Source of the DNA: Allium sativum
Lineage: Eukaryota; Streptophyta; Magnoliopsida; Asparagales; Amaryllidaceae
Reading direction: 5' to 3'
DNA length: 64,000 nucleotides
Assembly (NCBI GenBank): GCA_030737875.1
Contig: CM060919.1
Coordinates: 805,611,160 to 805,675,159, forward strand
In this document: one piece after another, positions 35,351 through 48,513 of the stretch
Layout of the letters: each line of letters starts with the position of its first letter
Numbering within the stretch: position 1 is the first letter of the stretch
Notes under the pieces: model-generated
Seen by the model: the letters and a program-made list of their open reading frames with translations, nothing else
The model's database searches: none
Told to the model about the DNA's origin: nothing
Translations under genes and position numbers: made by a program

Positions 35351-36199
35351 CTAACTAGGAAAAGCGATCGAGAATGTACCCTCAAAAAGCAATGGATAAA
35401 GCCCACGCATCTTCTCCTCGATTTCCCAAGTTGCATCTTCATCGGCTTCACTCCACTGAACCTTTACTAACTTGACTTCTCGATTCCTCAGCTTCTTGAT
35501 CTCCGTTCCCACGATACAAATCGGAGCTCGCCTCAAAGTTGCCTCTTTTTCTACCTCCACGTCTTCAAGAATGCTAGGCTCAACTACCTTGGCTGACTCA
35601 TGTAGGCACTTTCGGAGATGCGAGACATGAAAAACGTTGTGCACTCCGGCCAGCTTCTCGGGCAATTCCACCTTATAAGCCATCTTCCCAATCCTCTCTA
35701 TGATAGGGAAGGGTCCTACGAACCTTGGTGCCAGCTTCCCAACTGCTCCAAAACGAACCACATTTCGCGAAGGAGAAACCTTCACAAAGACCATATCTCC
35801 AACTTCAAACTCTAAGTCTGTCCTTCGCTTGTCTGCATAGGATTTCTGTCTGTCTTGGGCCGTTTTCATCCGCCTTCGAATCAACTCAACCTTCTCGGAT
35901 GTGTCCCTTATCATGTCGGGCCCAAGTATAAGCTTATCCGTCGTCTCCCACCAACATGTTGGTGACTTGCACGGCCTCCCATACAAAGCTTCGAATGGTG
36001 CCATCCCTATGCTTTCTTGATAGCTGTTATTATAAGCAAACTCTACGAGAGGAAGGTGGTCTTCCCAAGTGCCACCAAAGTCAAGAATGCATAGCCTCAA
36101 CAGATCTTCTAGTACCCTATTCACCCTTTCGGTCTGGCCATCCGTCTGTGGGTGATAGGCCGTACTTAGATTCAATCGCGTACCCATCGCTTCTTGCAA
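35351..36199 (-). pseudogene. Element 2 integrase core end, GPF module and chromodomain-like tail
   Basis: Same frame as the segment before it, separated by a TAG near 36206. Carries the third DDE residue ([10 protein letters not shown]), FEALYGRPC, the [13 protein letters not shown] linker, [21 protein letters not shown] and the terminal [20 protein letters not shown]. This chromodomain-like ending matches element 3 and identifies a chromovirus. No internal stop. Confidence 0.92.
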
Positions 36200-36205
36200 A
36201 CTATT

Positions 36206-37297
36206 CTAGAACTGGCTAGTGAAGATTGGGTCACGATCCCTAACTATGCTAGAAGGAACTCCATGCAATCGCACTATCTCTCGAAGATAAACAGATGCTA
36301 GCCATGATGCGGTCCTCTTGCTCTTTACTGGAATGAAATGAGCGCTCTTCGTGAGTCTATCCACTATGACCCATATGCTAGTATTCCCCTTCCTTGATCT
36401 CGGCAATCCATCCACAAAATCCATAGAGATACTTTCCCACTTCCATAGCGGGACCTCCAATGGATGCAGTAGCCCACCAGGCTTCTTCGACTCGGCCTTT
36501 ACTTGTTGGCAAACAATGCATCTAGAAACAAACTCTGCCACATCCTTTTTCATCCCATCCCAAAAGAAAATGCGCTTCATATCCCGGTACATCTTATCCC
36601 CTCCGGGATGTATGGTCATCCTCGAGTGATGCGCCTCCTGAAGAACTTTATTTACTAAGTCTCCCACTCGTGGGACACATAGTCTTCCACCACGCCTTAT
36701 CCATCCCTTGTCATCAATAGTATATCTAGCGAGGTGACTTAACGTCTCACCCCGAATCAACTTGTCCATGATCTCGACTATCTGCGGGTCTTCCCTCTGT
36801 GAAGCCCCAACTTGATCAAGAAGTGTAGGTCTAAGCTCGAGGGATGCTAACGAACCAGTCATCGACCCAACAGCAGGTGCAAAATCAAAGGTTGCCAAGA
36901 ACTCTAGGCTCTTCATCTCAACAAACAAGGGACTCAAAGTCAACCTTCTTCTGCTTAGCGCATCCGCCACAACATAACCCTTGCCAGGGGTATAAGCTAT
37001 CTCGAAGTCATATGATGCCAAGAATTCCATCCACCTTTGCTGCCTTAGATTCAAATCTTTCTGCGAGAAGAGGTACTTGAGTGACTTGTGATTAGTATAC
37101 AACTCAAACCTTTCGCCTATAAGATAGTGGCGCCAGGATTTGAGTGCAAAGACGATCGCCGCCAACTCCAAATCATGAGTGGGATAGTTCTTCTCATGAA
37201 CTTTGAGTTGCCTACCCCCAAAGCATATCACTCTCCCTTCTTGCATTAGGACAGCGCCTAATCCCATGCCACATGCATCGGTGTACACGGTAAACAA
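36206..37297 (-). pseudogene. Element 2 RNase H and integrase N-terminal part
   Basis: RNase H has YTDACG and [19 protein letters not shown]. The third acidic position reads [10 protein letters not shown], Asn where elements 1 and 3 have Asp ([10 protein letters not shown]), so activity is doubtful. The integrase zinc finger is complete (HHSRMTIH, then CIVCQQVKA), and the first two catalytic Asp are in MDFVDGLP and RDRDPIF. Ends at a TAG at 36206-36208. A frameshift lies between this segment and RT (about 37300-37485). Confidence 0.92.
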
Positions 37298-37485
37298 CTT
37301 TCCTCCATCGGGTAATGCTAGAACTGGAGCTGAGGTGAGGGCTTTCTTGAGCCTTTGAAAAGCAAGCTCACACTCTAAGTCCCATGCAAAGACTAATTCT
37401 TCTTCGTTAACTTAGTAAGAGGGGATGAAATCCTAGCGAAGTCCTTAATGAACTTCCTATAATATCCTGCCAGACCGAGAAAGCT

Positions 37486-38847
37486 TCACACTTCAGTTGC
37501 ATTCTTCGGAACTTTCCAGTCTTGTACCGCCACCACTTTAGCGGGATCCACAGCTAAGCCCTGCTTAGAAACTATATGCCCAAGGAACCGAACTTCCCTT
37601 CTCCAGAAATGGCATTTAGAGAACTTGGCTTTCAACTGATGAGCTCTAAGCGTATCCATAACCTCCTTGAGGTGTGTAGCATGCTCTTCCTCGTCCTTAG
37701 AGAAGACCAGAATATCATCCACGAAGACAACCACAAACTTGTTAAGGAACTCCCTGAACACCCTACTCATCAAATCAATAAAGTATGCGGGTGCATTAGT
37801 CAAACCGAACGGCATGACTAGCCATTCAAAGAATCCATCTGGAGTCCTAAACGCATTCTTGTCAATACTATCCTCAGCCACTCTAAGCTGATGGAATCCG
37901 ATGGCTAGATCGAGCTGAGAGAAAATAGAAGCACCAACAAGTTGGTCAAAGAGATCATCAATCCTCGGTAACGGGTTTCTATTCTTCTTTGTCAGCTTGT
38001 TCAACTCACGATAATCAACACATAGACGAAGCGAACCATCCGCCTTAGTAGCGAATACCACCGGAGCACCCCATTCTGAAATGCTTCGCCTAATGAAATT
38101 TTTCTCAAGCAACTCTTTGATTTGCTTGCTAAGCTCTCTTCTTTCTCGCGGGGTCATGTGCCTAACGGGCAATGAAACTGGCTTGGCATTATCAACAAGA
38201 TAAATGCGGAAATCTATCTCTCGCTTAGGGGGTAACCCCTTAACCTCATCAAAGACATCGGGATATTCTCGGACCACCCTTACAGATTGCAGATCATCGA
38301 TGGACGAGTCAAGAGATTCAAGATAACATAACATGACGGGATCCATAGGGTTGCAAGAAATTTCTAGGGTATTACCGAGGCGAGTCATGAGCCTCACCAC
38401 CCTATGCTCACAATCAAGAATGGCTCCATAACTGGACAACCAATCCATGCCCAAAATCAACCCGTATCCCAAAAACCTGAGAACATAAGCATTACACATG
38501 AATTCTACGCTCAAGATAGAAATCTTCAAATCCACACAAATCATAGATAAATGGGCGGAACCCTCAATTGGATTTGAAATACTGACGGGATCCTCAACTA
38601 GACTAGTACTTAGGTGCAAACTTTCAACAGTGTCAGAAGAAATAAAGGTATGCGATGCGCCAGAATCGAATAAAGTTCGAACAGGAAAACCAGAAATGTA
38701 AACAAGGCTTTCTACAGAAATACTACCTCGGTCCGGAACTGGAGCAGTGTTGAGAGCATGCGTCTGCCCTCCAGAAGGTCCTGCTCGCTGAGTCTGCCCT
38801 TGCCCCTGTCCTTGCTTCTTTGGGCAATCCTTACTGAAGTGTCCAGC
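37486..38847 (-). pseudogene. Element 2 protease and reverse transcriptase
   Basis: Open from the stop at 38850-38848 to a TGA at 37488-37486. The protease has [11 protein letters not shown] (near 38670) and GMDWLSSYG. The RT has [33 protein letters not shown] and an intact catalytic FVDDILVFS (near 37710), and ends in the KNATEV region. Apart from the terminal stop the RT core looks complete. Confidence 0.93.
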
Positions 38848-39753
38848 CTATCCGCAATGAAAGCATTCTCCCAACTTCCTCTTCTTCTTCCTACAATCTT
38901 TGGCTATGTGTCCAACAATCCCACAGAAGTTGCACTTTCTTGTGCCCCTTGCCTTGTCGTTGTTGGCCTTGTTACCCTTGTTGTTCTTGTTGTTCTGATT
39001 GCTCTGGTTGCTCTGATTTCCTCCTCACTTGGAGTCCGCCTTCTTGGTTTGAGTCTCATTAGGCTTGACTTCTTTCTTGCCATTCTTATCATCTCCCTGA
39101 AGCAAGGCCATATCCACTAAGCTCTCAAAAGTGGCCCCCATGGGTATATGAGACATGGCTAAACCTTGTAATGGCTCACCCAATCCTCGTGCAAAGCGTA
39201 GAGCCTTCTTCTGGGATGTGTTAACCATGTCCAAACCGAATCGAGCAAGCTGGTTAAACTTATTCACATACTCCCTCACGGTCATGTCCCCTTGCTTCAA
39301 AGATATAAACTTCTCCATTTGCAGATTCTCCTCAGCAGATGATAGAAACTTAAGCCCAAACCTCATCCTAAAGTCGGCCCAAGTCTCTATAGGCCTAGTA
39401 GCATTGGTGACCTCCCACAAATAAGCAGCTTCCTCTTTCAATAGCCATATTGCCAATACAACTTTTCTACAGTCTTCCACATCAAAGATGGCAAAGAGGT
39501 CTTCAGTTTCTTTTAACCAGTTTCTTGCCTCCACATAAGTCTCTGTCCCAACAAAATTCTTGCCACCCATCGCCTTAAAGTCTTTGCAAATCTTTGCGAA
39601 CTCCGCTTGTGGACGCTGAGGAGGAGGAGGAACCTCAGGTACGGGAGGATGAGTGGGAGTGTTTGCTGGGCCCGCATCGTTGGCCCTAGCTTCCAAGTAC
39701 CTTCGGAACCATCCGGGTATGGGTACTCCCTCGGGAAGATTAAGATTAGCCAT
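38848..39753 (-). pseudogene. Element 2 gag with zinc knuckles
   Basis: Starts MANLNLPEGVPIPGWFRRYL at 39753 (an upstream in-frame ATG at 39792 is less likely, because element 3 begins at the equivalent Met). The retro-gag core includes ETWADFRMRF and REYVNKFNQLARFGLDM. A TGA at 39027-39025 interrupts it before the basic Asn/Lys-rich linker. Two knuckles follow, CNFCGIVGHIAKDC and a second (CFHCG...GHFSKDC) that contains a TAG at 38850-38848. Both stops are in frame with protease. Confidence 0.9.
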
Positions 39754-39940
39754 GCTGAAAAAGGAAAAGATAGATTTAGAACGAGGAAACAAGGGATAGT
39801 GCTAATGGATTTTGGGGAATAGCCTTTTAAAATAAACTAGACTTTTTCTTGGAAAAATACTTCTTTATAATTGGTTTTGAAAATAGTTTTTCAAAAGGTA
39901 AGTTTTTAAAAACCTTTTGCTCAAATCTTGTAAACCTTAT

Positions 39941-39952
39941 GCTCTAATACCA
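39941..39952 (-). other. Primer-binding site of element 2
   Basis: TGGTATTAGAGC on the minus strand, one mismatch from the initiator-Met PBS of elements 1 and 3, two bases from the LTR. Confidence 0.9.
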
Positions 39953-39954
39953 AA

Positions 39955-42780
39955 TGTAACACCCCACCTCCGCCAGGGTCACTCTTGCAAGTACACTAGC
40001 TTTGGAGGGGCGTTGGACAAGGTAAACATGCATGAAGATATCACAAGACAGAACATATGAGTAAAACAGAGTAAATAAAGCAGCGGATATAATTACTATT
40101 TCAAAACCATAGTCAAGTTACATCAAAGTACTTAGTCATTATTTTCCAACTACTACAAGTCTAGAAACATAAACTGAAAACTGGAAATAACATAAAGTAA
40201 ACTATCCCCAAAGTAGACGTGGTAAAGCCATAGCGAGCGTCCAAACCGTACATGAGCTATCTAGAAAGATCCAAGCTAGGTGCTAGTGTTCCCACCCTGA
40301 GAACCTGGGGGGGAAACGGAAGAAAAAAGGCGAAAGGAAAACATGTCAGTCAAAAAGACTGGTAAGTCCTACCTACTATTAGTATAAAAACTAATAAAGT
40401 TAATTGGACATGTAAAACAGAGATGAAACATAGGATGATAACTGGCATGGTGAAAAGTTAACAAGAGTGGCATCGCATATACAAGGTTAAGTTGCACCAA
40501 GTGTACTAGTATTCTAATCCATGTCAAGTATAAACAAGAAATGATCCCTTAGCCCAATATTGGCCCAAACTCATGAGATGTCCTAAATCAAGGTCCAACT
40601 ACTCGGTCTAGTCGATCGGCTCCCTATAAGCCTAACTCGTCGTGTATCGGTGTCATACGGCTTAATCATGGAATGTAGTTAACTGTGCAAGGTCCACCCT
40701 AGGGTGTATCCAGTCCTAGGGTGTAAACCACAGACACAAAACAAGCACGCACAGTCTAAACCTACCGGTGCCCATGTTCAACACCGGACTTAATGTGCAC
40801 ACCACGGTCCGCCTGAACTTAACTGGTGCACCATTCAGCCGTCTCTCTTTGGTCTCTTACGATCAGCCCAGTAATCGTGCCCCACCCTAGCCTAGTCTCT
40901 AGGGTATCGTTGATACATCCAAGAGGGTTACTGCTGAAAAGGACCACGTAACTAGGATTTCAAATGGGTTAAGTGTGGTTAACCCTATCCTAACCATGTA
41001 TCGAGTTGGTTAAGTGTGTCCAAGAAATTCATGACTTAACCCTGTCAATACATCGTATTCAACTGGTTAAGTGTATTCAAGTAGTCCATGACTTAACCCT
41101 ACCAATCCATCGTGTTTAATCGGTTAAGTATTCAAGTGATCCATGACTTAACCCTACCATGTGGCATTAATTAACTTAATGCACCCCAACCTCTCACATT
41201 AGACTTTGTTGTGGTTACTAGTTAAGCCGGGCGGGTCCGGGTAGCTTTACACCACAACCTAGTCTAACCTCGGGTTTTAAGTGCGATATGACCAACTAAT
41301 CACATTGGGTCCTATTGTTTGTAGCCACTTGTTAAGCCGGGCGGTTCCGGGTAGATTTATGCTACAAACTCAACCCAACCTCGAGTTGGCCACTTTCATG
41401 TTTTCTACATGTCATGTCCACGTTCATGTTTTCAAGCATAATCACATGTCATATTTTCAAGTCATGTTTCATGTCATTTAAGTTTACCCATAACGTAACC
41501 CCATCGCACGTAAGTTCACATTAACACAAATAGATCAAAATGGGGAACATAAGAATATGACAAGATGGCAAAGGCTATCACAAGTTAGACATGGTGATAT
41601 TTGAGGCAAAAGGGGTTCAACATACTAGCATATGACATTATTAGCCTCAAAACATGTATGACATCAACTTAGAAAATAGGCGATAACATGGTCATAGTTA
41701 ACATAGGGTGATAACTTGTGATTAGCATATAGTTCAAGATCATATGCGAGTTAACATCAAGGTCATGAGAGGATCTATGTTGCATTATGCATAACTACCA
41801 AGTTCTATGTTGCATTATGCATAACCACCAAATAAAGCTCATAGCTTTCTACCCAAAAATCAAGGTGATAGTCTCATAATCATAGATCAAAAGAGTCATG
41901 AATAGATCTATGCATAAAATGATAGATCTAAGGTAAACATTATGCTTAAGCCCAATTTCAACTTGCAACATGTCACATTTAAGTTCATAGTTTAAATCTA
42001 AGAGTAGAATAGGGCTTACAAAGCTTGGCTAAGAAGACTAGAACAAAATAAAACAAGATTGAGACGAAGCCACACTAGAAATCCCCAAATGAATATAAGC
42101 TCCAAGTTGTCTTGAAAAATAAGAAGCTCCTTTGATTTGTATGAAGAAAGATGGCTCTTTTACTAGCTTAGAACACTCAAGCTTTCATGAAGAAGATGGA
42201 GGCCATGTTATGAAGATGGAGGCCATGATCAAGGAGCATTTTGGCATAACCTAGTTGTAGGATTGATTTGTGGTGATTTAGGGTAGGGTTTAGGGTGTTT
42301 TTATAGGTGTAGAGACTAGTTTAGGCCATAGGATTAACCCTAATTCAGATCTGAGCCATCAAATCACGTCACAAGCCAACAAAACAAGACCTAGGAGCCA
42401 AAACAGGTGCACCAGGCCAAACTGGCCCGACCACCCAGGTCGACAGAGGTGTCGACTGGGAAGTCGACGCCAACTGGGCCGTGTCGACTCCCAAGTCGAC
42501 TCCCCAGTCGACTTGGGGGCTGGGCGGGAAACTTTCCCGCCCAGTCTGTTTGGCTCCAGATTTGAAATTTGAACTGTTTTTGAACTTGAAATTTTCTGAA
42601 AACTTTGACGGGCCATAACTTGGTCATACGGACTCCGATTCTTGAAAACTCGGACTCTATTTCGCGTATTTTTCCGAGACGAACGCAATGACACAGCCCG
42701 TTTCCCTTGATTCAGATTTTAACATTTAATTCTGCCTTGATTTACGTTATAGCATGTTATTCAAAATACGGGTTGTTACA
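39955..42780 (-). repeat. 5' LTR of element 2 (right copy)
   Basis: 2826 bp, near-identical to 31943-34774. Contains the same stem-loops (41378-41199), GTCGAC array (42439-42512) and E2F-like palindrome (42520-42544). Confidence 0.95.
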
Positions 42781-43564
42781 GATCCAATGTTGCGGTAATG
42801 GTGAGGACTGGTTCGAAGAAATTTCTGAAGGGGGGGGGGAAGAACTAAAGGAGCAGGTGGATTTTGGAATTAGGCCATGAGTAGTGGGTGAAGCCCAATT
42901 ATGAATTATTTAAGTTTAATTTAAATTAAATAGTATAGTAACTTGTATAAAATCGTATCTTTGTCATACGTGATCAGAATTGAGCGAAACATGATCTGTT
43001 GGGGTCGTATGGACAAGGGCTACACAATGGAACTGATTCGGAGTGAATATGAGCTTATTACAATTTATGACAATATAAATTGCCTTATATGAATCGACGA
43101 TAGTTTATCGTTATTTAACGATAAACTACCAATGTGAGTAAATCTCACTAACCCTGCATAGTTTATATTTTTATAACATAATTTTAGAATTGATAAATGA
43201 TGGTTAATTGTTGTGTGTGGATTGATTGAATGAACTGCTAGTCGATTGGTAGAAATTATAGATCTAGTAATATATATCGTTAATTAGATATTGATTCTAT
43301 TTATTAGAATATTTCATATTGAAATGAAATTTGATGTTAATTATATTGTTTAACATCTATGGATGCAGGGAAACAGGTTGGAGGGATCCAAATGGATTCC
43401 TCAATATTTATAATAATGTTTTTCCATATATTGTGTTATATGATGTGATATATAATTTGTGATTGATTATGATCACACTGGTCTTGTTATTTGGTATTTT
43501 AAATACCATAAGAAATACTGGAATGTAGGGAATTTTCAAAGTGTATATTGAAAATAAAATATTT

Positions 43565-43665
43565 ATATAAAATAAATAGAATTATAAAAGGAATTATTTG
43601 GGAAATAAATAGAATTATAAAAGGAATTGATTGGGAAATAAATAGAATTATAAAAGGAAACTGGC
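43565..43665 (+). repeat. Short 34-bp tandem repeat in giant LTR copy 1
   Basis: Three units of about 34 bp with the core ggaaataaatagaattataa. It corresponds in position to the much larger hairpin array at 60251-60640 in copy 2. Confidence 0.75.
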
Positions 43666-45903
43666 AAGATATAAAAGAACTACGAGAAGATGGATATAAA
43701 GTAGATTTTAAATAAAATCTGTGTTAACAGATAAATTGAGAAGATTAATTAATAAAAATGTTTTATAAATTAAATAAAATATTTACCATTTGATAAATGG
43801 GATATATAAGTCTAAATTATATAGAGAAGTAAAATCTGTTTCAACACCGATATTTGAAATCGAATGTGAACGTAGTAGTTGCAAAGGGAGTTATAAATAA
43901 GATTTTTACAAATAGTCTATAAATAGAAGTATGAATAGAATTTGGAATTGGGATATCGTTTTAAATGCGAAATCAAACTGTTTGATTTGATAAAAGAAAT
44001 ATTTTCCACATTTGATGGGAATAAGGGATTTAAGTAAATATTTTTTGAAATGAAAATATTATAAAGGAAACTGGGTTTTGAAATTGGAATTTAAATTGGA
44101 GTTAATGAAATTAGAAACTGACTGGAGATTAGTTATGTTGAACGGCTGTCTGGGTATTGATATGATGTTGGTTTTGGCCTTCAGGGTTAATACGTGGGGA
44201 GTTGTTCTCTTACTAGTTTACAATTAGAGACTGATAGATGTAAGAAGATAGTGATGCATGAATAAGACATGGAAATATTTCCAATGTTAATAACGTATAT
44301 TTTCTAAGTTTAGAAAATAAGAATTTATGAATATATGGAAGCGGAAAATGGGGAAATGAATAAATTAATGATAAATTAATTTAAAGGAGAAAAATGTTGA
44401 TTGATAAAATTTCCATTTGGAAATAGGATCATTGTGTGTATGGATGTTTCCCTTTGATAGTTAAATAACCGACTATCTAAGTTTCTACCATTTTTCCATC
44501 GTCGATACGGAGAGACCGGGATCAGATTTATTATTTGAAAATCACTCTGTATGGGCATTAGCGTTGCGAATCAAATACGATGAAGATAATTGAAGAGGGA
44601 GTTATGCAAGGGCTATTCTGGCAAATCCTAGGTAAAAATTGCCTAAGAAGGGTTTATAGAATAGTGCCTTCGGTTTGTCCAGTCCCAGGACAACCTGTAT
44701 GGAAGAATGTCTGACAGAGTATATTTAATAGATCGCATAAATTGATCTCTTCAAACATATTTACATTTGGTGGCAGAGGAATTCGTTTCTCTTAGCTGTA
44801 TAGCCGTGGTATCTTTGGGGAAATCAATTTGTGGTTTGGCGAGTATGACGATGTGGCATTCAAAGTGAATAAATGTGTGGTCTATCAAAAAGATATGTAT
44901 GGCCTCTAGCCTCACAACCGAGAAACGGTATAAATCGGGTAGGTCGCATGACTGAGTGGGTAGCTCCCAATTAGGGTGTATTGTCACCTGATCTAGAGCA
45001 ATTTCATTTACTTCTTTAACCTATTTCGATGCTGTCCCTTTCGGGAAAACGACTGCTGATCCCAACCGTTGGTGTTAATACATTCGATACACTCAAGCGA
45101 AATGAGTGATCGGTCGTGTTTATCCTGGGATACAATATGTTCTTGTTGAACCCGGTGTGTTCCTCTCTAGAGACACATCTATCGGAAGGTGGTCTCATAC
45201 CTTGCTAGTTAGAATCCATTACCCAATAAGCGCCTACGGTTTTTAATTATATATTATATATGTGAAACGTGAGATGAAAGCATTCCACTAGATTGCTACT
45301 TATTTGATTTAGACATTATTATAATATTAGAAGAGTATGGATTTTTAAAAGAATGTTTTGGGTTATCGTAAGGTAAAAACCATCCGTGTTTATGTGTGGA
45401 TTGGTCTTATGATTATTCTTTCTTTTAAAAGGATTTTAAAAGTTAAACAAATGGTTGGAGTTTACTCACACCAATCACATGACTGACCCAGGGTTTATTT
45501 TGTTTTGTTTTCCCTAAACTCTTGGGTGCCCAAATTTGTACGGGCAGTCAAGTAGTTGGGATTTTACAGATATACTTGGAGAGCTGGAGCAGAAGGCTTC
45601 AGGATTATATAGCTATTGTTTATTTCCGCTGTGTTGTAAGTGTTGTACTCCGATAATGGTATTATATACAAATACTAGTTTTATTTCATAGTTATGTTAT
45701 ATAATATATTTATTCGTTCTGCTGTGAGATTCGTGTTCCTCTGATGTTGTATTTATGTTCTTCTTCTTCTTTTATTCTAACTTTCTTCCTTTCTTATCTC
45801 ACCCTCTAACTTTTTTCTATTAATGAGCTGGAATGTTCGATGCCTAAATAATTGACATGGGTTTTATGTTGATTTACTGGGTCGAAAAATCCGGTTTGTT
45901 ACA

Positions 45904-46587
45904 AAACTAATCACTCTTGAACCCTAAGTGGGTAAAGCACTTGGAAAAACTGGTGATAGAAAGCTTTACCATGTCTAAAACGTTATTGAACATCATGACG
46001 ACGAAGCATATCTCACCAACAAAGACTCAGTGGACCTTTGTATTGGGCATGTTGTCTGGGACGATTATGGGGTCATGGTAGAGGAAGCCAACTTCTTTTT
46101 TTATCATTTAAGGTGTATGAAATATTGATAGGGACCTTTGGGGCATGAAGGTCTCCCAAACAAACATTATCCAAGAGATCTCTCCAATAGCGCACCTGAG
46201 CCTATTGACTACTATGAGCAATATATGGAGCACCATATATTGATAGGATCTCAGTACTGATTGCAACTACCTTATTGGTATCTGCTCATTAAGGTATGGC
46301 TGTAGGATTTTCCCAACATTTGGTTATTCCGCCTGTTGTCTGACATATCGAACTAGGAACCCTTCAAGTTATCCACTTTATTTCATCCCGGAGTTGTCGT
46401 TGTTCATTGGTCGAATGGCCATTAAGCTAGTAAAATTCACACTATTTTCCATTGGAATTGAGTTCTTCCCTCCTTCTTAACCAAAAGGGAGCAAATTTTG
46501 GAATGTGGTGCAGTTGCATGTGGCAAGATAGATAGTTTCTATGTCATGGTTTAAGGTTTAGTTAGTGCAACTAGGCCTTAAACATGG
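45904..46587. other. Unassigned 684-bp segment between the two giant LTRs
   Basis: Moderate GC, with short protein-like stretches on the plus strand (for example NKDSVDLCIGHVVWDDYGVM), but no family recognised. It is not preceded by a PBS, so it is not an obvious internal region of copy 1. It could be the target DNA or another old element. Confidence 0.3.
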
Positions 46588-47197
46588 TGTAATGTCCCGT
46601 ATTTTTCCAGTATAATAATTAATTTAATTATTCAAAATAATGGTTTAGTAATTTAAAGGTTGTTTAATTAAATAATAGTGAATATTTAATTAATATAAAT
46701 AATAGAATAATATATTTATTTCTGAAATAGCCAGAAATAGTGAATTGACAATATAATGTGAATTGGACAATTTAAAATATATATAATTCAGTTAAGAGTC
46801 GAATTATATAAACGAATATATTATATAAACGACAGTTGAACGTATAATTATATTATAATTAAAATCGAGCTTGAAATGGCGCTGCAGTGCGCTATTTGGC
46901 GATTCGAACTTCAACTGAATATACAGTGTAACACCCCGTAATTCTGTTAATATTAATATCCACAAATTAAAGAATAACTAATCTCAGACGTGAGAATTGT
47001 GGGAAACGGGTTGCGCCATTGTGTTTGTCTCGGAATTCTGGTTGAAATAGAGTCCGAGTTTGCGTGAATTGGACTTCGTATGAAGAAGTTATGGTCATCG
47101 TAAGTTTCAGAAAATTCAAAACAGCTCGCAGGAAATTCAAAATTCAAACTGAAAAGTGCAGAAGCGGGCTGGGTGGGAAAAATTCCCGCTTAGGCAG

Positions 47198-47350
47198 GTC
47201 GACTGGGGGGTCGACTGGGGGGTCGACACTAGTGTCGACCTGCCCCCCCCCCCCCCCCAGGTCGACTATAGTGTCGACCTGCCCCCCCCCCTCCCCCAAG
47301 GTCGACTATAGTGTCGACCTGCCCCCCCCCAGGTCGACTATAGTGTCGAC
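47198..47350 (+). repeat. Array of ten GTCGAC palindromes with poly-C spacers
   Basis: Ten GTCGAC words, mostly as pairs AGGTCGAC-tata/acta-GTGTCGACCT separated by runs of 9-16 C. One pair (GTCGACACTAGTGTCGAC) is a perfect 18-bp palindrome. The 3' LTR has nine at about 55373-55511 with shorter, A-interrupted C runs. The opposite strand has G-runs able in principle to form quadruplexes. Confidence 0.92.
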
Positions 47351-47482
47351 CTGGGTCTGGCGGCTAGGGTTTCTGGCTGACCAGTTTTTAATGGGCTAAT
47401 GACCCATTAGGGTTTCTGACCTAATCTGGTTGGCTGGGATTAGTTCTGAACCGATCTAACGGACTAAAATAAATCCTAACTC

Positions 47483-47490
47483 TATAAATA
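47483..47490 (+). promoter_or_regulatory. Putative TATA box of element 3 LTR
   Basis: TATAAATA, about 130 bp downstream of the GTCGAC array; the same at 55642-55649 in the 3' LTR. Confidence 0.6.
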
Positions 47491-48513
47491 CCTAGGTAGT
47501 CTCTCACCCTAATTCATAAGAAAAATAGAATAGTTACCGTCATACCGTCGCCATGGAAATCAATGGAGCCGCCGCCAACTAAGAAGGAAGAAAAGCTAAT
47601 TCAATTCTAATTCTAATCAACTCTAAAGCAAAGAAAGACTCTCTTTTCTTCTCTAATTGTGAGTATGATAGTCTTAACAAGATTATTATCATTTTAATTA
47701 GGTTAAGTCATGAATGGATTATGAGTAGATGATGTGAATTGTCGTATATGTTACCATGTATGTTATTAATCCTATGCTATGTGGTGATGATATCCTATAT
47801 GTTGTAAATCATGCTATGATGATGTTATGTATGTTGAAAGTTTCTATGCTAAGTTGTGATGAATCATACATGTTAGAAAGCCATCTATGCTAGTTAGTTC
47901 ATATTAATTAAATCATCATGTTTAGGCTATGTTGATCTATATGACAAGTCACATATGCAAGTTAGATTGATTAGAAAAGTTATGAACATATGCCATGACA
48001 TCTATTATGACATCTAGAACTATGCTATGACATATGTGATATCCTATGCTAGTTCACACCATCACTATGTTGCCTATAAACCCCATATGCAAGTTTATGT
48101 ATAGATTTGGGCTATAATCATATCATGTAAATTGTGACATTTAACAAGTTGACACCTTTTGGTCCTTAACATGCGTAGTTTAGGCACGTTTCACCCCTAT
48201 TATGATTAGATTTATTTCAATTGTCTATATGTTGTGATAATTTATCTTTTTGCTATGCGTTAGACTATTCAAGTCTAGCCTATATTATGCGTTGAATAAG
48301 CGAACGTATAAACGTGGGGTAGGGGTAATATTAAGGATTTAATAATAAGATGTTGGGGTGCAATTGATATGATTTTGCATACCATGAGTGGATGACCATA
48401 ATTGAGTCAATTATGGACATCAATAAAAGTGGACTTAATTAATAATTTGGATAGGGAATTATTAAAACTGGGGTAAAAGATTATAAGTGATAATCAATGC
48501 TTAGGACACGAGG

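Larger units (their letters stand above)
31943..42780 (-). mobile_element. Ty3/gypsy element 2 (chromovirus, Tekay-like), complete with LTRs
   Basis: 10.8-kb element on the minus strand with LTRs at 31943-34774 (3' LTR) and 39955-42780 (5' LTR). Perfect target duplication GATCC at 31938-31942 and 42781-42785, inside giant LTR copy 1. PBS and polypurine tract fit the orientation. Gag, protease, RT, RNase H, integrase and chromodomain-like tail are all recognisable but broken by several stops and at least one frameshift. The first 155 bp of the LTRs differ at about three positions by eye. Same family as element 3. Confidence 0.96.
30230..45903 (+). mobile_element. Giant LTR copy 1, split by gypsy element 2
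   Basis: Parts 30230-31942 and 42786-45903 align in order with copy 2 at 46588-63420. Shared landmarks are the atataaataatagaata phrase (30310/46695), the GAATATACAG phrase (30525/46917), the paired U3 blocks (30917 and 31077), a TATAAATA box at 31269-31276, the flank of the element 2 insertion, and the terminal ...GTTTGTTACA. No PBS follows its 3' end. Its 5' end lacks the clean TGTAATGTCC start of copy 2. It is therefore a solo or truncated LTR of about 4.8 kb. The start coordinate is approximate. Confidence 0.75.

Noticed and set aside
45904..46587. Internal region of a short element bounded by the two giant LTRs
   Set aside because: No PBS follows copy 1, and copy 2 is itself followed by a PBS, so copy 2 is a 5' LTR and the two do not form one element.
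47064..47399. Plus-strand ORF of 111 codons with STCPPP repeats, similar one at 55239-55558
   Set aside because: The repeats are the translated GTCGAC/poly-C array. Frame and repeat number differ between the LTRs, so it is not a conserved protein.
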